Shown: positions 1 through 9,437 of the stretch, piece after piece
How positions within the stretch are numbered: position 1 is the first letter of the stretch
Layout of the letters: every line of letters starts with the position of its first letter
DNA from: Bacillus sp. J37
GTDB taxonomy: Bacteria > Bacillota > Bacilli > Bacillales > Bacillaceae
Direction of reading: 5' to 3'
Length of the DNA: 64,000 nt
NCBI RefSeq assembly: GCF_000518865.1
Contig: NZ_JAEK01000014.1
Coordinates: 1 to 64,000, forward strand
The notes under the pieces: model-generated
What the model was told of the DNA's origin: nothing
Database searches by the model: none
Seen by the model: only the letters and a program-made list of their open reading frames with translations
Translations under genes and position numbers: made by a program

Positions 1-327
1 TCTGCTGACTTCTTGCGGCTAACCTTTTTCGACTGTACCCTTTGTACATCCGCAAGATCTCCCAGGGTAAGACAACCATCTTTCCTCTTTTACTCGCCTG
101 ATCTACTTTACAAAGTTACGCACATCTTTTGGACTTTAACTTGTTTGGGAGTCTTATCCCTTTGTAAAGCCTTAGTATCAGATTTCTGTTCGTCGAGCCA
201 AGATTTTATTCCACGCTTCCTCCAGCCCTTATCTCACGATAAGTACCTTGCGCTTCCTTAGTGGTTGGTCGATGTGTACCCCCACAGTGGACTTTCACCA
301 CCTAGATAGTTGCCATGCCTGGCACAC
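1..327 (-). mobile_element. Group II intron, 5' portion (domain I onward), cut by the window edge
   Basis: Read on the minus strand, the segment starts with GTGTG at 327, the canonical 5' end of group II introns, followed by a conserved-looking domain I region that includes GGTGGTGAAAGTCC at about 275-290. Near the left edge it carries GAAGTCAGCAGA, a motif I recall from just upstream of reverse transcriptase/maturase genes in Bacillus group II introns. The maturase gene would lie left of base 1. The intron is in the same orientation as ftsZ and starts right after the T-run of the ftsZ terminator, which resembles bacterial class C introns that target terminators. Class assignment is inference. 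A plus-strand reading frame across 13-261 is antisense to this RNA and is not a gene. Confidence 0.7.
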
Positions 328-328
328 C

Positions 329-358
329 AAAAAAAGAGTGCCTAAGGCACTCTTTTTT
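329..358 (-). terminator. ftsZ rho-independent terminator
   Basis: A perfect stem AAGAGTGCC/GGCACTCTT with a 3-base loop is followed on the minus strand by seven T residues. The stem begins within the ftsZ stop codon. It ends the ftsA-ftsZ transcript and abuts the group II intron. Confidence 0.9.
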
Positions 359-1508
359 ATCTGCGTTTGTTTCTATTTCTTAAAAATGTAGGTATATCTA
401 ATGCTTCTTCTGTTTGTTGTTGAACATTACCGCGACCGACTGATTCTTGAACAGGTTCCTCACGATGAGCCTCACGTTTTGGAGCTGGTTTAGACACTGT
501 ACCAGGATTACTACCAAATGAACGAGTACTTTGCGGTTTTAACGGGTTCATTTCTTGTTCAGTGAATCCAGTCGCAATAACTGTAACAATGATTTCATCT
601 TTAAGGTTTTCATTAATAACAGATCCAAAAATCATATTAACATCTTGATCTGATGCTGTAGCGACGATATCGGCAGCTTCCTGAACTTCATATAAACTTA
701 AGTTCATTCCACCAGTAATATTCATTAGTACGCCTTGCGCACCGTCAATGGATTTTTCTAATAAAGGACTTGAAATAGCTTTTTTAGCGGCTTCAGCAGC
801 ACGGTTCTCTCCAGTTGCAACACCAATACCCATTAATGCTGAGCCACGGTTTGACATAATCGTTTTCACGTCTGCAAAATCAAGATTTATTAGACCAGGT
901 GTAGCAATTAAATCTGAAATACCTTGAACACCTTGTCGCAACACATTATCTGCTTCTCTAAACGCCTCAAGCATTGGCGTATTCTTATCGACAATTTCAA
1001 GTAGTCGATCGTTAGGAATCACGATTAAAGTATCAACAGATTCCTTCATAGATGTAATTCCGCCTGCAGCCTGCATTTGACGTTTACGACCTTCAAATGT
1101 GAAAGGTCTTGTTACAACACCCACTGTTAATGCCCCAAGATCTTTTGCTATCTGAGCGATAACAGGTGCAGCACCAGTTCCTGTTCCACCACCCATACCG
1201 GCTGTAACGAATACCATATCGGCGCCTCTAAGCGCTTCTTCAATTTGCTCTCTACTTTCTTCAGCTGCTTTTTTACCAACCTCAGGATTTGCTCCTGCAC
1301 CTAATCCTCTTGTTAGTTTTGAGCCAATTTGCATCTTTATTTCAGCTTTAGATAAATTTAATGCTTGTGCATCTGTATTAACTGCAATAAATTCCACACC
1401 TTGAACTCCGTGCTCTATCATTCGATTAACAGCGTTATTACCACCGCCACCAACCCCGATGACCTTAATGGTTGCTAAGCCGTCAATATTTGTATCAAAC
1501 TCCAACAT
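357..1508 (-). CDS. ftsZ: Cell division protein FtsZ
   Basis: FtsZ is the tubulin-like GTPase that polymerises into the cytoplasmic Z-ring and recruits the divisome. The 383-residue product has the tubulin signature GGGTGTG at 106-112 and the T7 synergy loop NLDFADV at 208-214, which completes the GTPase site of the neighbouring subunit. An acidic and glutamine-rich linker (about 320-370) precedes the conserved C-terminal peptide DIPTFLRNR at 372-380, the docking site for FtsA, SepF and ZapA/EzrA-type partners. Length and ends match the Bacillus protein. The ATG has an AGGAGGAT ribosome binding site. It is the last gene of the dcw cluster, 44 bp after ftsA, and is probably co-transcribed with it. 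Confidence 0.99.
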   Translation of the reverse strand: MLEFDTNIDGLATIKVIGVGGGGNNAVNRMIEHGVQGVEFIAVNTDAQALNLSKAEIKMQIGSKLTRGLGAGANPEVGKKAAEESREQIEEALRGADMVFVTAGMGGGTGTGAAPVIAQIAKDLGALTVGVVTRPFTFEGRKRQMQAAGGITSMKESVDTLIVIPNDRLLEIVDKNTPMLEAFREADNVLRQGVQGISDLIATPGLINLDFADVKTIMSNRGSALMGIGVATGENRAAEAAKKAISSPLLEKSIDGAQGVLMNITGGMNLSLYEVQEAADIVATASDQDVNMIFGSVINENLKDEIIVTVIATGFTEQEMNPLKPQSTRSFGSNPGTVSKPAPKREAHREEPVQESVGRGNVQQQTEEALDIPTFLRNRNKRR

Positions 1509-1552
1509 GCAAAATCCTCCTAATCCATCAAATGACTTCTAATTGATGTTAA

Positions 1553-2839
1553 CTATTCAAAGAAGTAGCCAAAAAATTTCTTCACTTTGTTTACTTTTTT
1601 ATCTTCTTGTTGCTTTTGAGGTTTTATTCTCTGTTGTGGCTGTGGTTCATTTGATGCAGCAACCTCGACTGCATCAACCGTAACATTTGATCCTATTTTT
1701 CTGCCTTGAATTTTAGCATTTTTATATGCAAATTGGATTAGACCCACTCCCGTCATATATTGAGGCTCTCTAACACCAATATAATCAGGACTTGCGATTC
1801 TCACACTATTTTGAAGGACTGCTTGTCCTAGTTCTAAGACCCCTGGCATTTTTACAGTGCCGCCAGTTAATACATATCCTCCCGGTAGTTCTTGAATTCC
1901 AAGTCTACCAAGTTCATGTAAAATAAGTTCGTAGATTTCTTCCAATCTTGCTTCGATAATATCCGCAAGCTCTAATTGATTAAATGTTCTTTTTTGGTCT
2001 GATCCAATTACAGAAGCATCAAAAATTTCATCTTCCGATGCATGGTCATAAAAAGCATGTCCATACTTCACTTTAAGACGTTCAGCTTCATCAGTAGTTG
2101 TACGTAGACCTATTGAAATGTCTTTTGTGATATTTTCACCACCGACCGGAAGCACACTAGTTGCAATTAAATGATTTTGATCAAATACTGCAATAGTCGT
2201 TGAACCGCCACCAATGTCAACTAATGCGACACCCAGGTTCTTCTCATCTTTGGATAATGCAACAGAACCTGCTGCCAATGGCTGTAAACAAATATCTGTT
2301 ATTTCCAATCCGGCACGTTCTACACATCGTAATAAGTTATGTAAAATCGTTTTAGATCCAGTTATGATCGCGCCTTCCATTTCTAAACGTACACCTAGCA
2401 TACCTCTTGGATCATTTATTTCATCTAGCCCATCCACGATAAACTGCCTCGGAATCACATCAATGATTTCCCTTTCAGGTGGTATAGAGACAACCTGAGC
2501 GGCCTCTATAACTCTTCTTACATCCTCATTTGTTATCTCACGATTTTCACTGGAAACAGCAACAACTCCATGACATTCTTGGAGTTGAACATGGTTTCCT
2601 GTTACACCTACCACGACTCGCTTAAGGGAGATTCCAACCATTCTCTCGGCCTGTTCTACCGCTTTTTTAATAGAATGAACCGTTTCATCAATATCTACTA
2701 TAGATCCTTTTCTAATTCCTTCTGATTTCACATTACCTACACCAATAATGTTTAAAGTATCATTTGTCATTTCACCAATAATTACTTTAACACTGGATGT
2801 ACCGATGTCAAGACTTACAAATAATTCATTGTTGTTCAT
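1553..2839 (-). CDS. ftsA: Cell division protein FtsA
   Basis: FtsA is the actin-like ATPase that tethers FtsZ filaments to the membrane and signals to the septal synthases. The 428-residue protein starts with the actin-fold phosphate loop region SLDIGTSSVK (about 9-18). It has the second phosphate motif DIGGGSTT near 210 and the GGTVKMPG adenosine loop near 325. The C-terminal end, rich in Lys and Phe (KKFFGYFFE), fits the amphipathic membrane-targeting helix of the family, after a Gln/Lys-rich linker. The start has a GGGAGGTG ribosome binding site. A sigma-A-type promoter lies directly upstream, so ftsA-ftsZ can be expressed apart from the rest of the cluster. Confidence 0.98.
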   Translation of the reverse strand: MNNNELFVSLDIGTSSVKVIIGEMTNDTLNIIGVGNVKSEGIRKGSIVDIDETVHSIKKAVEQAERMVGISLKRVVVGVTGNHVQLQECHGVVAVSSENREITNEDVRRVIEAAQVVSIPPEREIIDVIPRQFIVDGLDEINDPRGMLGVRLEMEGAIITGSKTILHNLLRCVERAGLEITDICLQPLAAGSVALSKDEKNLGVALVDIGGGSTTIAVFDQNHLIATSVLPVGGENITKDISIGLRTTTDEAERLKVKYGHAFYDHASEDEIFDASVIGSDQKRTFNQLELADIIEARLEEIYELILHELGRLGIQELPGGYVLTGGTVKMPGVLELGQAVLQNSVRIASPDYIGVREPQYMTGVGLIQFAYKNAKIQGRKIGSNVTVDAVEVAASNEPQPQQRIKPQKQQEDKKVNKVKKFFGYFFE

Positions 2840-2872
2840 TCTAAGGCACCTCCCTATCTATCAATACTTTCT

Positions 2873-2901
2873 ATTCTATTCTTTACAGAACAACATGACA
2901 A
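2873..2901 (-). promoter_or_regulatory. Probable sigma-A promoter for ftsA-ftsZ
   Basis: On the minus strand, TTGTCA (2901-2896), a 17-bp spacer and TAGAAT (2878-2873) form a near-consensus promoter about 34 bp upstream of the ftsA ATG. B. subtilis also has promoters immediately before ftsA. I did not recognise a sigma-H site here with confidence. Confidence 0.65.
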
Positions 2902-3005
2902 TGAATCTAGCTTTACAGGTTTGTTACAAAATAATTTTTTTAAGATAAACTTGATTTTTAGCTTCACTAGTGTTTATTCGTCAAACACTTAATATTTCCT
3001 TTAAT

Positions 3006-3371
3006 TTATTCAACTTTTTTCAGCTTACCACGAGAAATTGACCATTTTGAGATCAATATCCTTCTAATTACGGCAATGTTTTGAAAAAGCCTAACACCAA
3101 ACGCAAACACAGCTACTAAATATAAGTCTACACCAATATGGACCCCGAGAAAAGCTAAACTTGCAGCCAAAATGATGTTAAAGAAAAAACCGGAAACAAA
3201 TACCATTTCGTCATAAATATCCTGCAAATGCGCTCGAATTCCACCTAATAAAGTATCAAGAGCTGCTAGTATGGCTATTGATAAATAATTTGAATATTCG
3301 GGGGGAATTCTTAACTCTGACACTAATCCTAAAAATACTCCTAATATGAGACCAAGAATTGGCAGCCACAT
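3006..3371 (-). CDS. sbp: Small basic protein Sbp (integral membrane, dcw cluster)
   Basis: This is a 121-residue membrane protein of unknown function conserved at this spot in Bacillus. It contains several hydrophobic segments and ends in a basic tail (SISRGKLKKVE). The start MWLPILG at 3371 matches the B. subtilis Sbp start and has the ribosome binding site GGGGGAG. A start at 3389 would add six residues and overlap the upstream gene. Only one base separates it from ylxX, so the two are translationally linked. Confidence 0.9.
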   Translation of the reverse strand: MWLPILGLILGVFLGLVSELRIPPEYSNYLSIAILAALDTLLGGIRAHLQDIYDEMVFVSGFFFNIILAASLAFLGVHIGVDLYLVAVFAFGVRLFQNIAVIRRILISKWSISRGKLKKVE

Positions 3372-3372
3372 A

Positions 3373-4101
3373 TTAATCTCCCCCTTCAACTATCTCTTTA
3401 GGCTTCATATTCCGAACACGAATCGAATCCTCGTATGCAGGAATGGTCAATTCATCAATTGGATCAGAGATTGTTAAACTTAAATTATCAATGGCAAAAT
3501 CTTCGTCCGTTGTTGAAGCATTCATACGGTTATAAAGCTTGTCCACATCTTCTGAGATAACTTTAATTTCTATAGGATAGGAGTGCAAACTAAAATTATC
3601 TATTTTTGTTTGTCCGTTAATATCTCTTATTACTGTTGAATTTATCAAGCGCCTGCCTTGAATGGAAATCTCTTTTGCACCATACGAATTTAATTCGTTA
3701 ATCAGTCGTTTTAGTAAATCCGGAGAAATATCTTGAATTTCTATCCCTAGAAGCTCCTCAGAAAACAACTTATCAATCGTTATAGTTATACCTGAACCTG
3801 TTACCTCCGTAAGTCCTGCCTCTTCCTTTAAAACGGCCAAAGTTTCCTTAAGGGCATTTTCAGGATCTGCACTGTCCTTGTTTTCATGAGACTCAATAAC
3901 TTCATTATATTTCCGTATTTCAGATAACAACTCTAATTGAAGCTGTTGTTCCTTTTTCAAATCCTCTCTTAATTGCCACATATCGCGTGTGTCTCTTTCA
4001 ATCGGATTTTTTATTGTTTGATATTGAATTCCAAGCATTAAACCAAAAATCATCGTTAAAATGGTAAAACTAAGCCCTTTTTTCCCATTTGTTTCCTTCA
4101 C
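3373..4101 (-). CDS. ylxX: DUF881 family protein YlxX
   Basis: This is a membrane-anchored extracytoplasmic protein of the DUF881 family, found next to divIB and ylxW in Bacillus dcw clusters. From the GTG at 4101 (ribosome binding site AGGTGG) the product is 242 residues: a short basic N-terminus, one transmembrane segment, a coiled-coil stretch (about 40-90, REDLKKEQQLQLELL) and the DUF881 core with motifs such as ITI and the INGQTKI region. A further in-frame GTG at 4140 lacks a ribosome binding site. Its biochemical role is unknown; synteny suggests a cell-envelope or division role. Confidence 0.85.
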   Translation of the reverse strand: MKETNGKKGLSFTILTMIFGLMLGIQYQTIKNPIERDTRDMWQLREDLKKEQQLQLELLSEIRKYNEVIESHENKDSADPENALKETLAVLKEEAGLTEVTGSGITITIDKLFSEELLGIEIQDISPDLLKRLINELNSYGAKEISIQGRRLINSTVIRDINGQTKIDNFSLHSYPIEIKVISEDVDKLYNRMNASTTDEDFAIDNLSLTISDPIDELTIPAYEDSIRVRNMKPKEIVEGGD

Positions 4102-4253
4102 CCTACCACCTATCAGTCTTAGAAAAACACAACTTGCCACCTGGAATAGAAGAAGTCGGTGTTTTTTCTTATACTTTTATCCTTTAATAAGTTTACACAT
4201 TTATAAAGTATAAAATAAACATTTAAGAATCTCATTACAAGACAGGACACGTA

Positions 4254-4961
4254 TTATGAAGAACTTTGATCTTGAAGTAAAGGCTCCATAATAATTTGTT
4301 CTTTTTTCTCTAAAGTAACAACAATATTTTCATATGCTAGTTGATCGACAATACCTCCATTTATATTCAATGCAGGTAATAATACATTCGGATCACCTAT
4401 AGCTGCAATAACAAAAGGTGCAGGATATTGATTTCCATCAACCGTAATGACAGGGCCATTGCAATATATATACGAATGACTTGATAATCTTTGACCGTTT
4501 ATTGAGATCGCGTCTGCTCCTGAGATGTAAAGCTCATTAATTACATTGAATATATGACTTTCATGAACAATGTAATTGTTGACATTTTCTCCTTCAGGTA
4601 CATAAGATGCATCCTCTAACGTAACCTGTACGCCCTTTCCCTCTACCGCCAAGTCTCCTACATACATTCGAAATTTCTCTACATCTTCAACAAGATTATA
4701 GTACACCTGGGTCTCATCTTTTAAAGACTCTTCAATATTTTTAACTTCATCTTGTTTTTTGTTAAGTTCTGCTTGAAGTTCCTGATTTGTTTCTTCTTTT
4801 GCGATGAGTTGTGACCTTACCTCATATTCACGATTCCATTGTTCTGTTGTAATGGATCCATCACGGCTTTTCTCTTTAGTTAGCTGATACGAATATGAAA
4901 TTAGAAAACCAAGAACAAGAAGAATGAGTGAGAAAATGACATAACTACCTCTCATTTTCAT
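4254..4961 (-). CDS. ylxW: DUF881 family protein YlxW
   Basis: This is a paralogue of the next gene, with the same layout: an N-terminal transmembrane segment (about 6-25), a coiled coil (about 45-95) and a DUF881 domain with the conserved GADAISINGQRL motif. The ATG codon used here is at 4961, 12 bp after GAGGAGG. An upstream ATG at 4973 sits directly on the ribosome binding site and is less likely. It overlaps the 3' end of divIB by 17 bp, so translation is coupled. Its function is unknown. Confidence 0.85.
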   Translation of the reverse strand: MKMRGSYVIFSLILLVLGFLISYSYQLTKEKSRDGSITTEQWNREYEVRSQLIAKEETNQELQAELNKKQDEVKNIEESLKDETQVYYNLVEDVEKFRMYVGDLAVEGKGVQVTLEDASYVPEGENVNNYIVHESHIFNVINELYISGADAISINGQRLSSHSYIYCNGPVITVDGNQYPAPFVIAAIGDPNVLLPALNINGGIVDQLAYENIVVTLEKKEQIIMEPLLQDQSSS

Positions 4962-5733
4962 TAATTGTCTCATCCTCCTCCATAGTTGTTAGTGGTGTAA
5001 AAGATTCAAAATACGTACCAACTTCAAAATGTATGATTCCTTTACTATCTTCATCTAACTGACTGACTATTTTAGAGTAAGTATTCATTTTCTTTGAAAA
5101 AGTTCGAACAGATGCCATTACTTCATATCCATCATTCATATAAAGATGAACTAGCCAAGGATCTGTTTTATCCGGAGTATGGTGAATTTCAGAAATAGAA
5201 TTAAAAATACTTGGAGATAATTTCTTTAATTCACTCATCATTTCTTTAATATGCTCTTCTTTTTTCCAACCAATTAAAACCGGAGCATCTGCTGGAATTT
5301 TTACAGTTCTCTCCTTAAGAACTTGTCCATTCTCAAGTATCGGCCTATATCCCTCTTGATCCTCAAGGTATGCCATACTTTCATACTCATTGACAACTAA
5401 TACAACTTGATTAGGGAATTTTTTCTCTATCGTGGCTTTTTTAATCTGTAAATGCTCTTCAATAGATTTTTGAATATTTTTTGAATTAATATTCCAGAAG
5501 CCTGATGAGGTTGTTATTTCACTCAAATTGATAATTTCTTTTGCATCAACATGAACATTTCCTTCTACTTTAATACTGCCTACTTTACTTAATGGAGATT
5601 GAAAATAAATAACTAGTAATATAAGCAGAAAGAAAATAGATAAGAATGAAATAAGCCTTCGGTTCGTTTTCTGTTTTCGCTGGTGCTGTAATTTCGGTAT
5701 GCGGTCTTCTAACGAAACAACTTTTTTCTCCAA
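4945..5733 (-). CDS. divIB: Cell division protein DivIB (FtsQ family)
   Basis: DivIB is a single-pass membrane protein that forms the DivIB-DivIC-FtsL subcomplex of the septal machinery. The 262-residue product has a basic cytoplasmic tail, one transmembrane segment (about 27-45), then the POTRA domain starting near SIKVEGNVHVDAKEI and a beta domain. The acidic tail (MEEDETINENER) resembles the gamma region of DivIB. The start is TTG with ribosome binding site GGGGTG. The hairpin upstream (5838-5862) separates it from murB, so it may have its own promoter, although I found no convincing one. Confidence 0.95.
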   Translation of the reverse strand: MEKKVVSLEDRIPKLQHQRKQKTNRRLISFLSIFFLLILLVIYFQSPLSKVGSIKVEGNVHVDAKEIINLSEITTSSGFWNINSKNIQKSIEEHLQIKKATIEKKFPNQVVLVVNEYESMAYLEDQEGYRPILENGQVLKERTVKIPADAPVLIGWKKEEHIKEMMSELKKLSPSIFNSISEIHHTPDKTDPWLVHLYMNDGYEVMASVRTFSKKMNTYSKIVSQLDEDSKGIIHFEVGTYFESFTPLTTMEEDETINENER

Positions 5734-5837
5734 TCCGTTTCACCCCACCCTAGATGAATGAGTCTAGGTAGATTTCTTTAAGTAAATAATTTGGCTCTTA
5801 AGTTAATGAAATTCTAATAAGCTGATCTTATAAAATA

Positions 5838-5862
5838 AACGGCATTTTAAAAATGCCGTTTA
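5838..5862 (-). terminator. Probable terminator after murB
   Basis: An 11-12 bp AT-rich stem (AAACGGCATTT/AAATGCCGTTT) with a very small loop lies 80 bp beyond the murB stop. On the minus strand it is followed by TTATTTTAT. It may act as a partial terminator or attenuator inside the dcw cluster. Confidence 0.65.
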
Positions 5863-5941
5863 TAAATCAAAAAAGATCATTTAGCCATTTTTACATTAGT
5901 CATTATAACACAATAAAAGGAAATAATGGGGAGTATTCTGA

Positions 5942-6850
5942 CTAATTACGGCCAATTATTTCTACCTCTGTTTCCATCGTTATGTCGTATTTTTCGAGGA
6001 TTGTTTTTTTAACAAATTCAATTAAATCAAGTACATCTTGAGCAGTTGCTCCGCCAGCATTTACAATAAAATTACCGTGCATTTCAGAGATTTTTGCTCC
6101 CCCCAATTGGTATCCTTTCAGCCCTGCAGCTTCAACTAATTGACCTGCATAGTTCGGCAGAGGATTGCGAAAAATACTACCTGCACAAGGATAGTTCCAC
6201 GGTTGGGTATCTCTTCTATAATCTTTATTTTTTTGCATGACAGCAACTATGTCTTCTTTTTCCCCTGTTTTCAATTGTAAAACAGCTTCAATACATATAC
6301 CTGGTCTTTTTTCCTGGAGTATTGACGTTCGATATGAAAATTCAAGTTCTTGATTTGATAACCATTGTATTGTACCATCATCAAATAAAATCCGTGCTTT
6401 TACAACAATATTGGACATGTCTGATCCGTGAGCACCTGCATTCATATACACTGCTCCACCAATGGACCCAGGTATTCCACTCGCAAACTCTAGGCCGGAA
6501 AATCCCTTTTTACTAATTATTGTTGCAAGCCTAATAACAGAACAACCTCCACCAACTGTAAGGATTCCTCCATTTAGATCAAAGTCATCCATTCCGGCTC
6601 CAAGTTTTATAACTACTCCTTCAATTCCTTTATCTGCAACAAGCAAATTAGACCCTCTTCCTATGACCGTCCACTTAACATTATTATCTTTAATGATTTC
6701 TATTGCTTTGCATAAACTATCTGTACTATTTGGTTCTATATATACATCGGCAGGACCACCGATTTTTATTGTTGTATGTTTGGCTAATGGTTCATTTTCA
6801 AGTACTTTCCCAATATTCGCTTCTGTTAACTCATTAAATAAAGTTTTCAT
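5942..6850 (-). CDS. murB: UDP-N-acetylenolpyruvoylglucosamine reductase MurB
   Basis: MurB is the cytoplasmic FAD enzyme that reduces UDP-GlcNAc-enolpyruvate to UDP-MurNAc with NADPH. At 302 residues it has the length of type II (Gram-positive) MurB. FAD-binding motifs include IGRGSNLL near 63-70 and [16 protein letters not shown] near 125-140. The substrate arginine lies in FSYRTS (R174), the proton-donor Ser in AGSIFRNP (S225), and a catalytic Glu in the conserved C-terminal end near 293-297. The start has the ribosome binding site GGGAGGT. It follows murG by 36 bp. Confidence 0.98.
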   Translation of the reverse strand: MKTLFNELTEANIGKVLENEPLAKHTTIKIGGPADVYIEPNSTDSLCKAIEIIKDNNVKWTVIGRGSNLLVADKGIEGVVIKLGAGMDDFDLNGGILTVGGGCSVIRLATIISKKGFSGLEFASGIPGSIGGAVYMNAGAHGSDMSNIVVKARILFDDGTIQWLSNQELEFSYRTSILQEKRPGICIEAVLQLKTGEKEDIVAVMQKNKDYRRDTQPWNYPCAGSIFRNPLPNYAGQLVEAAGLKGYQLGGAKISEMHGNFIVNAGGATAQDVLDLIEFVKKTILEKYDITMETEVEIIGRN

Positions 6851-6886
6851 ACTTTACCTCCCTATTCACGTAAATCTTTGCTGCTT

Positions 6887-7978
6887 TTATTTAGATATAT
6901 CTTTTAATACATCATATAGCCTACTTGCGGCATCTGGTATACCTAAATCTTTCGATGCTTTCTTCATTTTATTGAGTTTGAGTTCGTTGAGTAAAAGATT
7001 GTCTATTTGAGAAATTAATTTTTGACCGTTAAGATCTGATTCCTTGATCAAAATAGCTGCATCATGATCACTTAACGACCTTGCATTTACTTCCTGGTGA
7101 TTAGCTGTTACATATGGACTCGGTATAAGAATACTCGGTAAGCCCAGTGCAGTAATCTCAGCAAGTGATGTTGCACCTGCTCTTGAAACAATTAAGTCAA
7201 CAGAGGCTAATACTTCAGGCATATTGTGTATAAAAGGTTTAATAATTACATGTGCTGATTGGGATAATGATTTCACTTCCTCAATCACCTTATCATAATG
7301 AACTTCCCCTGTCACATAGACTACTTGATATGGCTTTCCTTCTAAAGAAGGCATCATTTCCAATACAGCTTCATTTATGGCTTTTGCTCCACGGCTTCCC
7401 CCGAAAATGAGGACTGTTTTCTTATCTTTGTCCAATCCAAGAGATTCTCGCCCTTTCATTGCATTTTGCCCAATCACTTCTGAAGCACGTGGATTTCCAG
7501 TTAATACAACCTTATTTCCTGGAAAGTAACTTCTTGCCTCTTCAAAACAAATTGCCACCTTATCAACATACCTGGATAAAAACTTATTTGTTATCCCAGG
7601 TAAACTATTTTGTTCATGAATCACAGTTGGAATGTTTAATTTGGAAGCAGCATAAACCACAGGTCCGCAAACATATCCACCTGTTCCAATTACTACATCT
7701 GCTTTAAAATCTTTTAAATATCGTTTGCTTAATGAAGCAGCTGTAATAAAACGCGTTATTGTTTTTACATTTTCAAGAGATATCTTTCTTTTAAAACCTG
7801 AGATTTCTACCGATTTAAAAGGAATTCCCGCTCTTTTCACAATATTATGTTCCAAGCCTTTTTCCGTGCCAATATATAAAAACTCAACATCTGAGTGGTG
7901 TTTGTTTATTTCGTTAATTAACGCTAGTGCCGGATAGATATGTCCTCCAGTTCCTCCACCACTTACTACAACTCTCAT
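6887..7978 (-). CDS. murG: UDP-GlcNAc:lipid I N-acetylglucosaminyltransferase MurG
   Basis: MurG adds GlcNAc to lipid I on the inner membrane face to make lipid II. The 363-residue GT28 enzyme has the N-terminal glycine loop GGGTGGH at 7-13, a second loop [10 protein letters not shown] near 193 and the UDP-GlcNAc-binding segment [10 protein letters not shown] near 261. The ribosome binding site is GGGGGAAAG. It sits between spoVE and murB, as in B. subtilis. Confidence 0.98.
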   Translation of the reverse strand: MRVVVSGGGTGGHIYPALALINEINKHHSDVEFLYIGTEKGLEHNIVKRAGIPFKSVEISGFKRKISLENVKTITRFITAASLSKRYLKDFKADVVIGTGGYVCGPVVYAASKLNIPTVIHEQNSLPGITNKFLSRYVDKVAICFEEARSYFPGNKVVLTGNPRASEVIGQNAMKGRESLGLDKDKKTVLIFGGSRGAKAINEAVLEMMPSLEGKPYQVVYVTGEVHYDKVIEEVKSLSQSAHVIIKPFIHNMPEVLASVDLIVSRAGATSLAEITALGLPSILIPSPYVTANHQEVNARSLSDHDAAILIKESDLNGQKLISQIDNLLLNELKLNKMKKASKDLGIPDAASRLYDVLKDISK

Positions 7979-8048
7979 TTTCTTTCCCCCATTAACTACA
8001 ATTTAAGTTTTTTATCATTTTTTAATCATACACTTTGTAAATATAATA

Positions 8049-8117
8049 AGGCTGACCATTAAGGACTGCCAGAGATTAATGAAACCTCATGATCTGTCAC
8101 TTACCTAACGTCAGCCT
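8049..8117. repeat. Long-loop inverted repeat between spoVE and murG
   Basis: Arms AGGCTGAC and GTCAGCCT (8 bp) enclose about 53 bases, which include smaller self-complementary pieces such as CATTAA/TTAATG. On the minus strand the distal arm is followed by TTATTATATTT, so this could be a branched terminator after spoVE. Arms this short can also arise by chance. Confidence 0.4.
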
Positions 8118-8167
8118 CAATACCTTTATTTTATATGATAAACAAGTTTTGATAAAACAAATTTCAC

Positions 8168-9268
8168 TTAATACTTTGAATATCTGCTTACATTTAATAA
8201 TACTCCCATTGCCATTAACATTAAAGTCAGCGAGGACCCGCCATAGCTTAAAAAAGGAAGTGTAATTCCTGTAACCGGCATTAAGCCAGTTACAACGCCT
8301 ATATTGATCATCACCTGAATAGCAACCATTGTAATAATGCCAATCGCTAAAAAGCTGCCATATAAATCTGGGGCACCGAGGGCTATTTTTACTCCCCTCC
8401 AAAGTAACAAGCCAAACAACAAAATGACTAATGACCCTCCTATAAAACCAAGTTCCTCTGCTAATATTGCAAAAATAAAGTCTGTTTGAGGTTCAGGTAA
8501 ATAGAAGAACTTTTGGCGGCTTTGTCCAAGACCTTGACCAAACAATCCTCCTGGTCCAATCGCATATAGAGATTGAATAATTTGGAATCCACTTCCCAAC
8601 GGATCTTCCCATGGGTCTAAAAATGATGTAATCCTCTTGATTCGGTATGGTGCAGATAATACGAGTCCAACAAAACCAGCAACTCCAAGAAGTCCAAGCC
8701 ATACAAAGTGAATAACTCTTGCACCGGATACGAAAATCATGACTATACAAGTACCAACCATAACTGTACCTGTTCCTAAGTCAGGCTGGAGCATGATAAT
8801 ACCAAACGCTGTAAAAACCAATCCTAACGATGGCAACAGACCTTTTTTAAAGGATGTAATTTTTTTCTGATTTTCTGATAAAAATTTAGCTAAAAATGCT
8901 ATCATGGCCAATTTCATAAACTCAGAAGGCTGTATAGAAAAAGCTCCGACTCCAATCCAGCTTCTTGAACCGTTTCTTTCCATACCAATTCCAGGGACTA
9001 ATACCGCTATTAGCAGAAAAAAACAAACAATGATGAGCATTTTTGCCCAGGTTCTCCATGTCCAATAATCGACATTCATCAAGAAAAACATAGCAATGAC
9101 GCCAACACCGGCAAATAAAAGCTGACGTTTTGCAAAGAAGAACGAATCATCGAATTTATACGTAGCCCACACAGCACTTGCACTGTATACCATTATCAGG
9201 CCAATTGTTAAGAGTAATAAGGTAAGTATAACTAAGATAAAATCTGGAGTAGACCTTTTCGCTGACAA
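8168..9268 (-). CDS. spoVE: SEDS peptidoglycan polymerase SpoVE (sporulation FtsW homologue)
   Basis: SpoVE is a SEDS-family integral membrane glycosyltransferase needed for spore cortex peptidoglycan, working with SpoVD. The TTG start at 9268 (ribosome binding site AGGGGTG, 7-base spacing) gives 366 residues, the B. subtilis length. A GTG-type upstream extension lacks support. About ten transmembrane helices are visible. Conserved features are YSASAVWA near 30, RNGSRSWI and QPSEFMK near 105-125, the extracellular loop PLGSGFQIIQS and the C-terminal PFLSYGGSS. The near identity of long stretches to B. subtilis SpoVE, and its place between murD and murG, separate it from ftsW, which is present at 46829-48052. 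Confidence 0.96.
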   Translation of the reverse strand: MSAKRSTPDFILVILTLLLLTIGLIMVYSASAVWATYKFDDSFFFAKRQLLFAGVGVIAMFFLMNVDYWTWRTWAKMLIIVCFFLLIAVLVPGIGMERNGSRSWIGVGAFSIQPSEFMKLAMIAFLAKFLSENQKKITSFKKGLLPSLGLVFTAFGIIMLQPDLGTGTVMVGTCIVMIFVSGARVIHFVWLGLLGVAGFVGLVLSAPYRIKRITSFLDPWEDPLGSGFQIIQSLYAIGPGGLFGQGLGQSRQKFFYLPEPQTDFIFAILAEELGFIGGSLVILLFGLLLWRGVKIALGAPDLYGSFLAIGIITMVAIQVMINIGVVTGLMPVTGITLPFLSYGGSSLTLMLMAMGVLLNVSRYSKY

Positions 9269-9301
9269 CGCCGAACACCCCTGTATCAGTTTATTAAGGG
9301 C

Positions 9302-9329
9302 TGTATGGCACATAGATCATGTCATATTA
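9302..9329 (-). promoter_or_regulatory. Possible sigma-E promoter for spoVE
   Basis: Minus strand TAATATG (9329-9323), a 15-bp spacer and CATACA (9307-9302) resemble the mother-cell sigma-E consensus (KMATATT / CATACANT). They lie about 35-60 bp upstream of the spoVE start. B. subtilis spoVE is also transcribed by sigma-E. The match is partial. Confidence 0.4.
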
Positions 9330-9437
9330 ATAGCTACTAAACGATAGCATTAAAAGAGAATTCAACAATAATATCTTACAATGTGTATAACAACGTTCAC
9401 ATCACAAGCATTATGGCTGATTCAATCGTACAAGCCC

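Noticed and set aside
13-261. Plus-strand 82-codon open frame at the left edge
   Set aside because: It is antisense to the group II intron RNA, has no ribosome binding site and no recognisable family.
8097-8402. 101-codon minus-strand frame overlapping spoVE
   Set aside because: Out-of-frame shadow of spoVE; translation is rich in Trp, Tyr and Cys without family resemblance.
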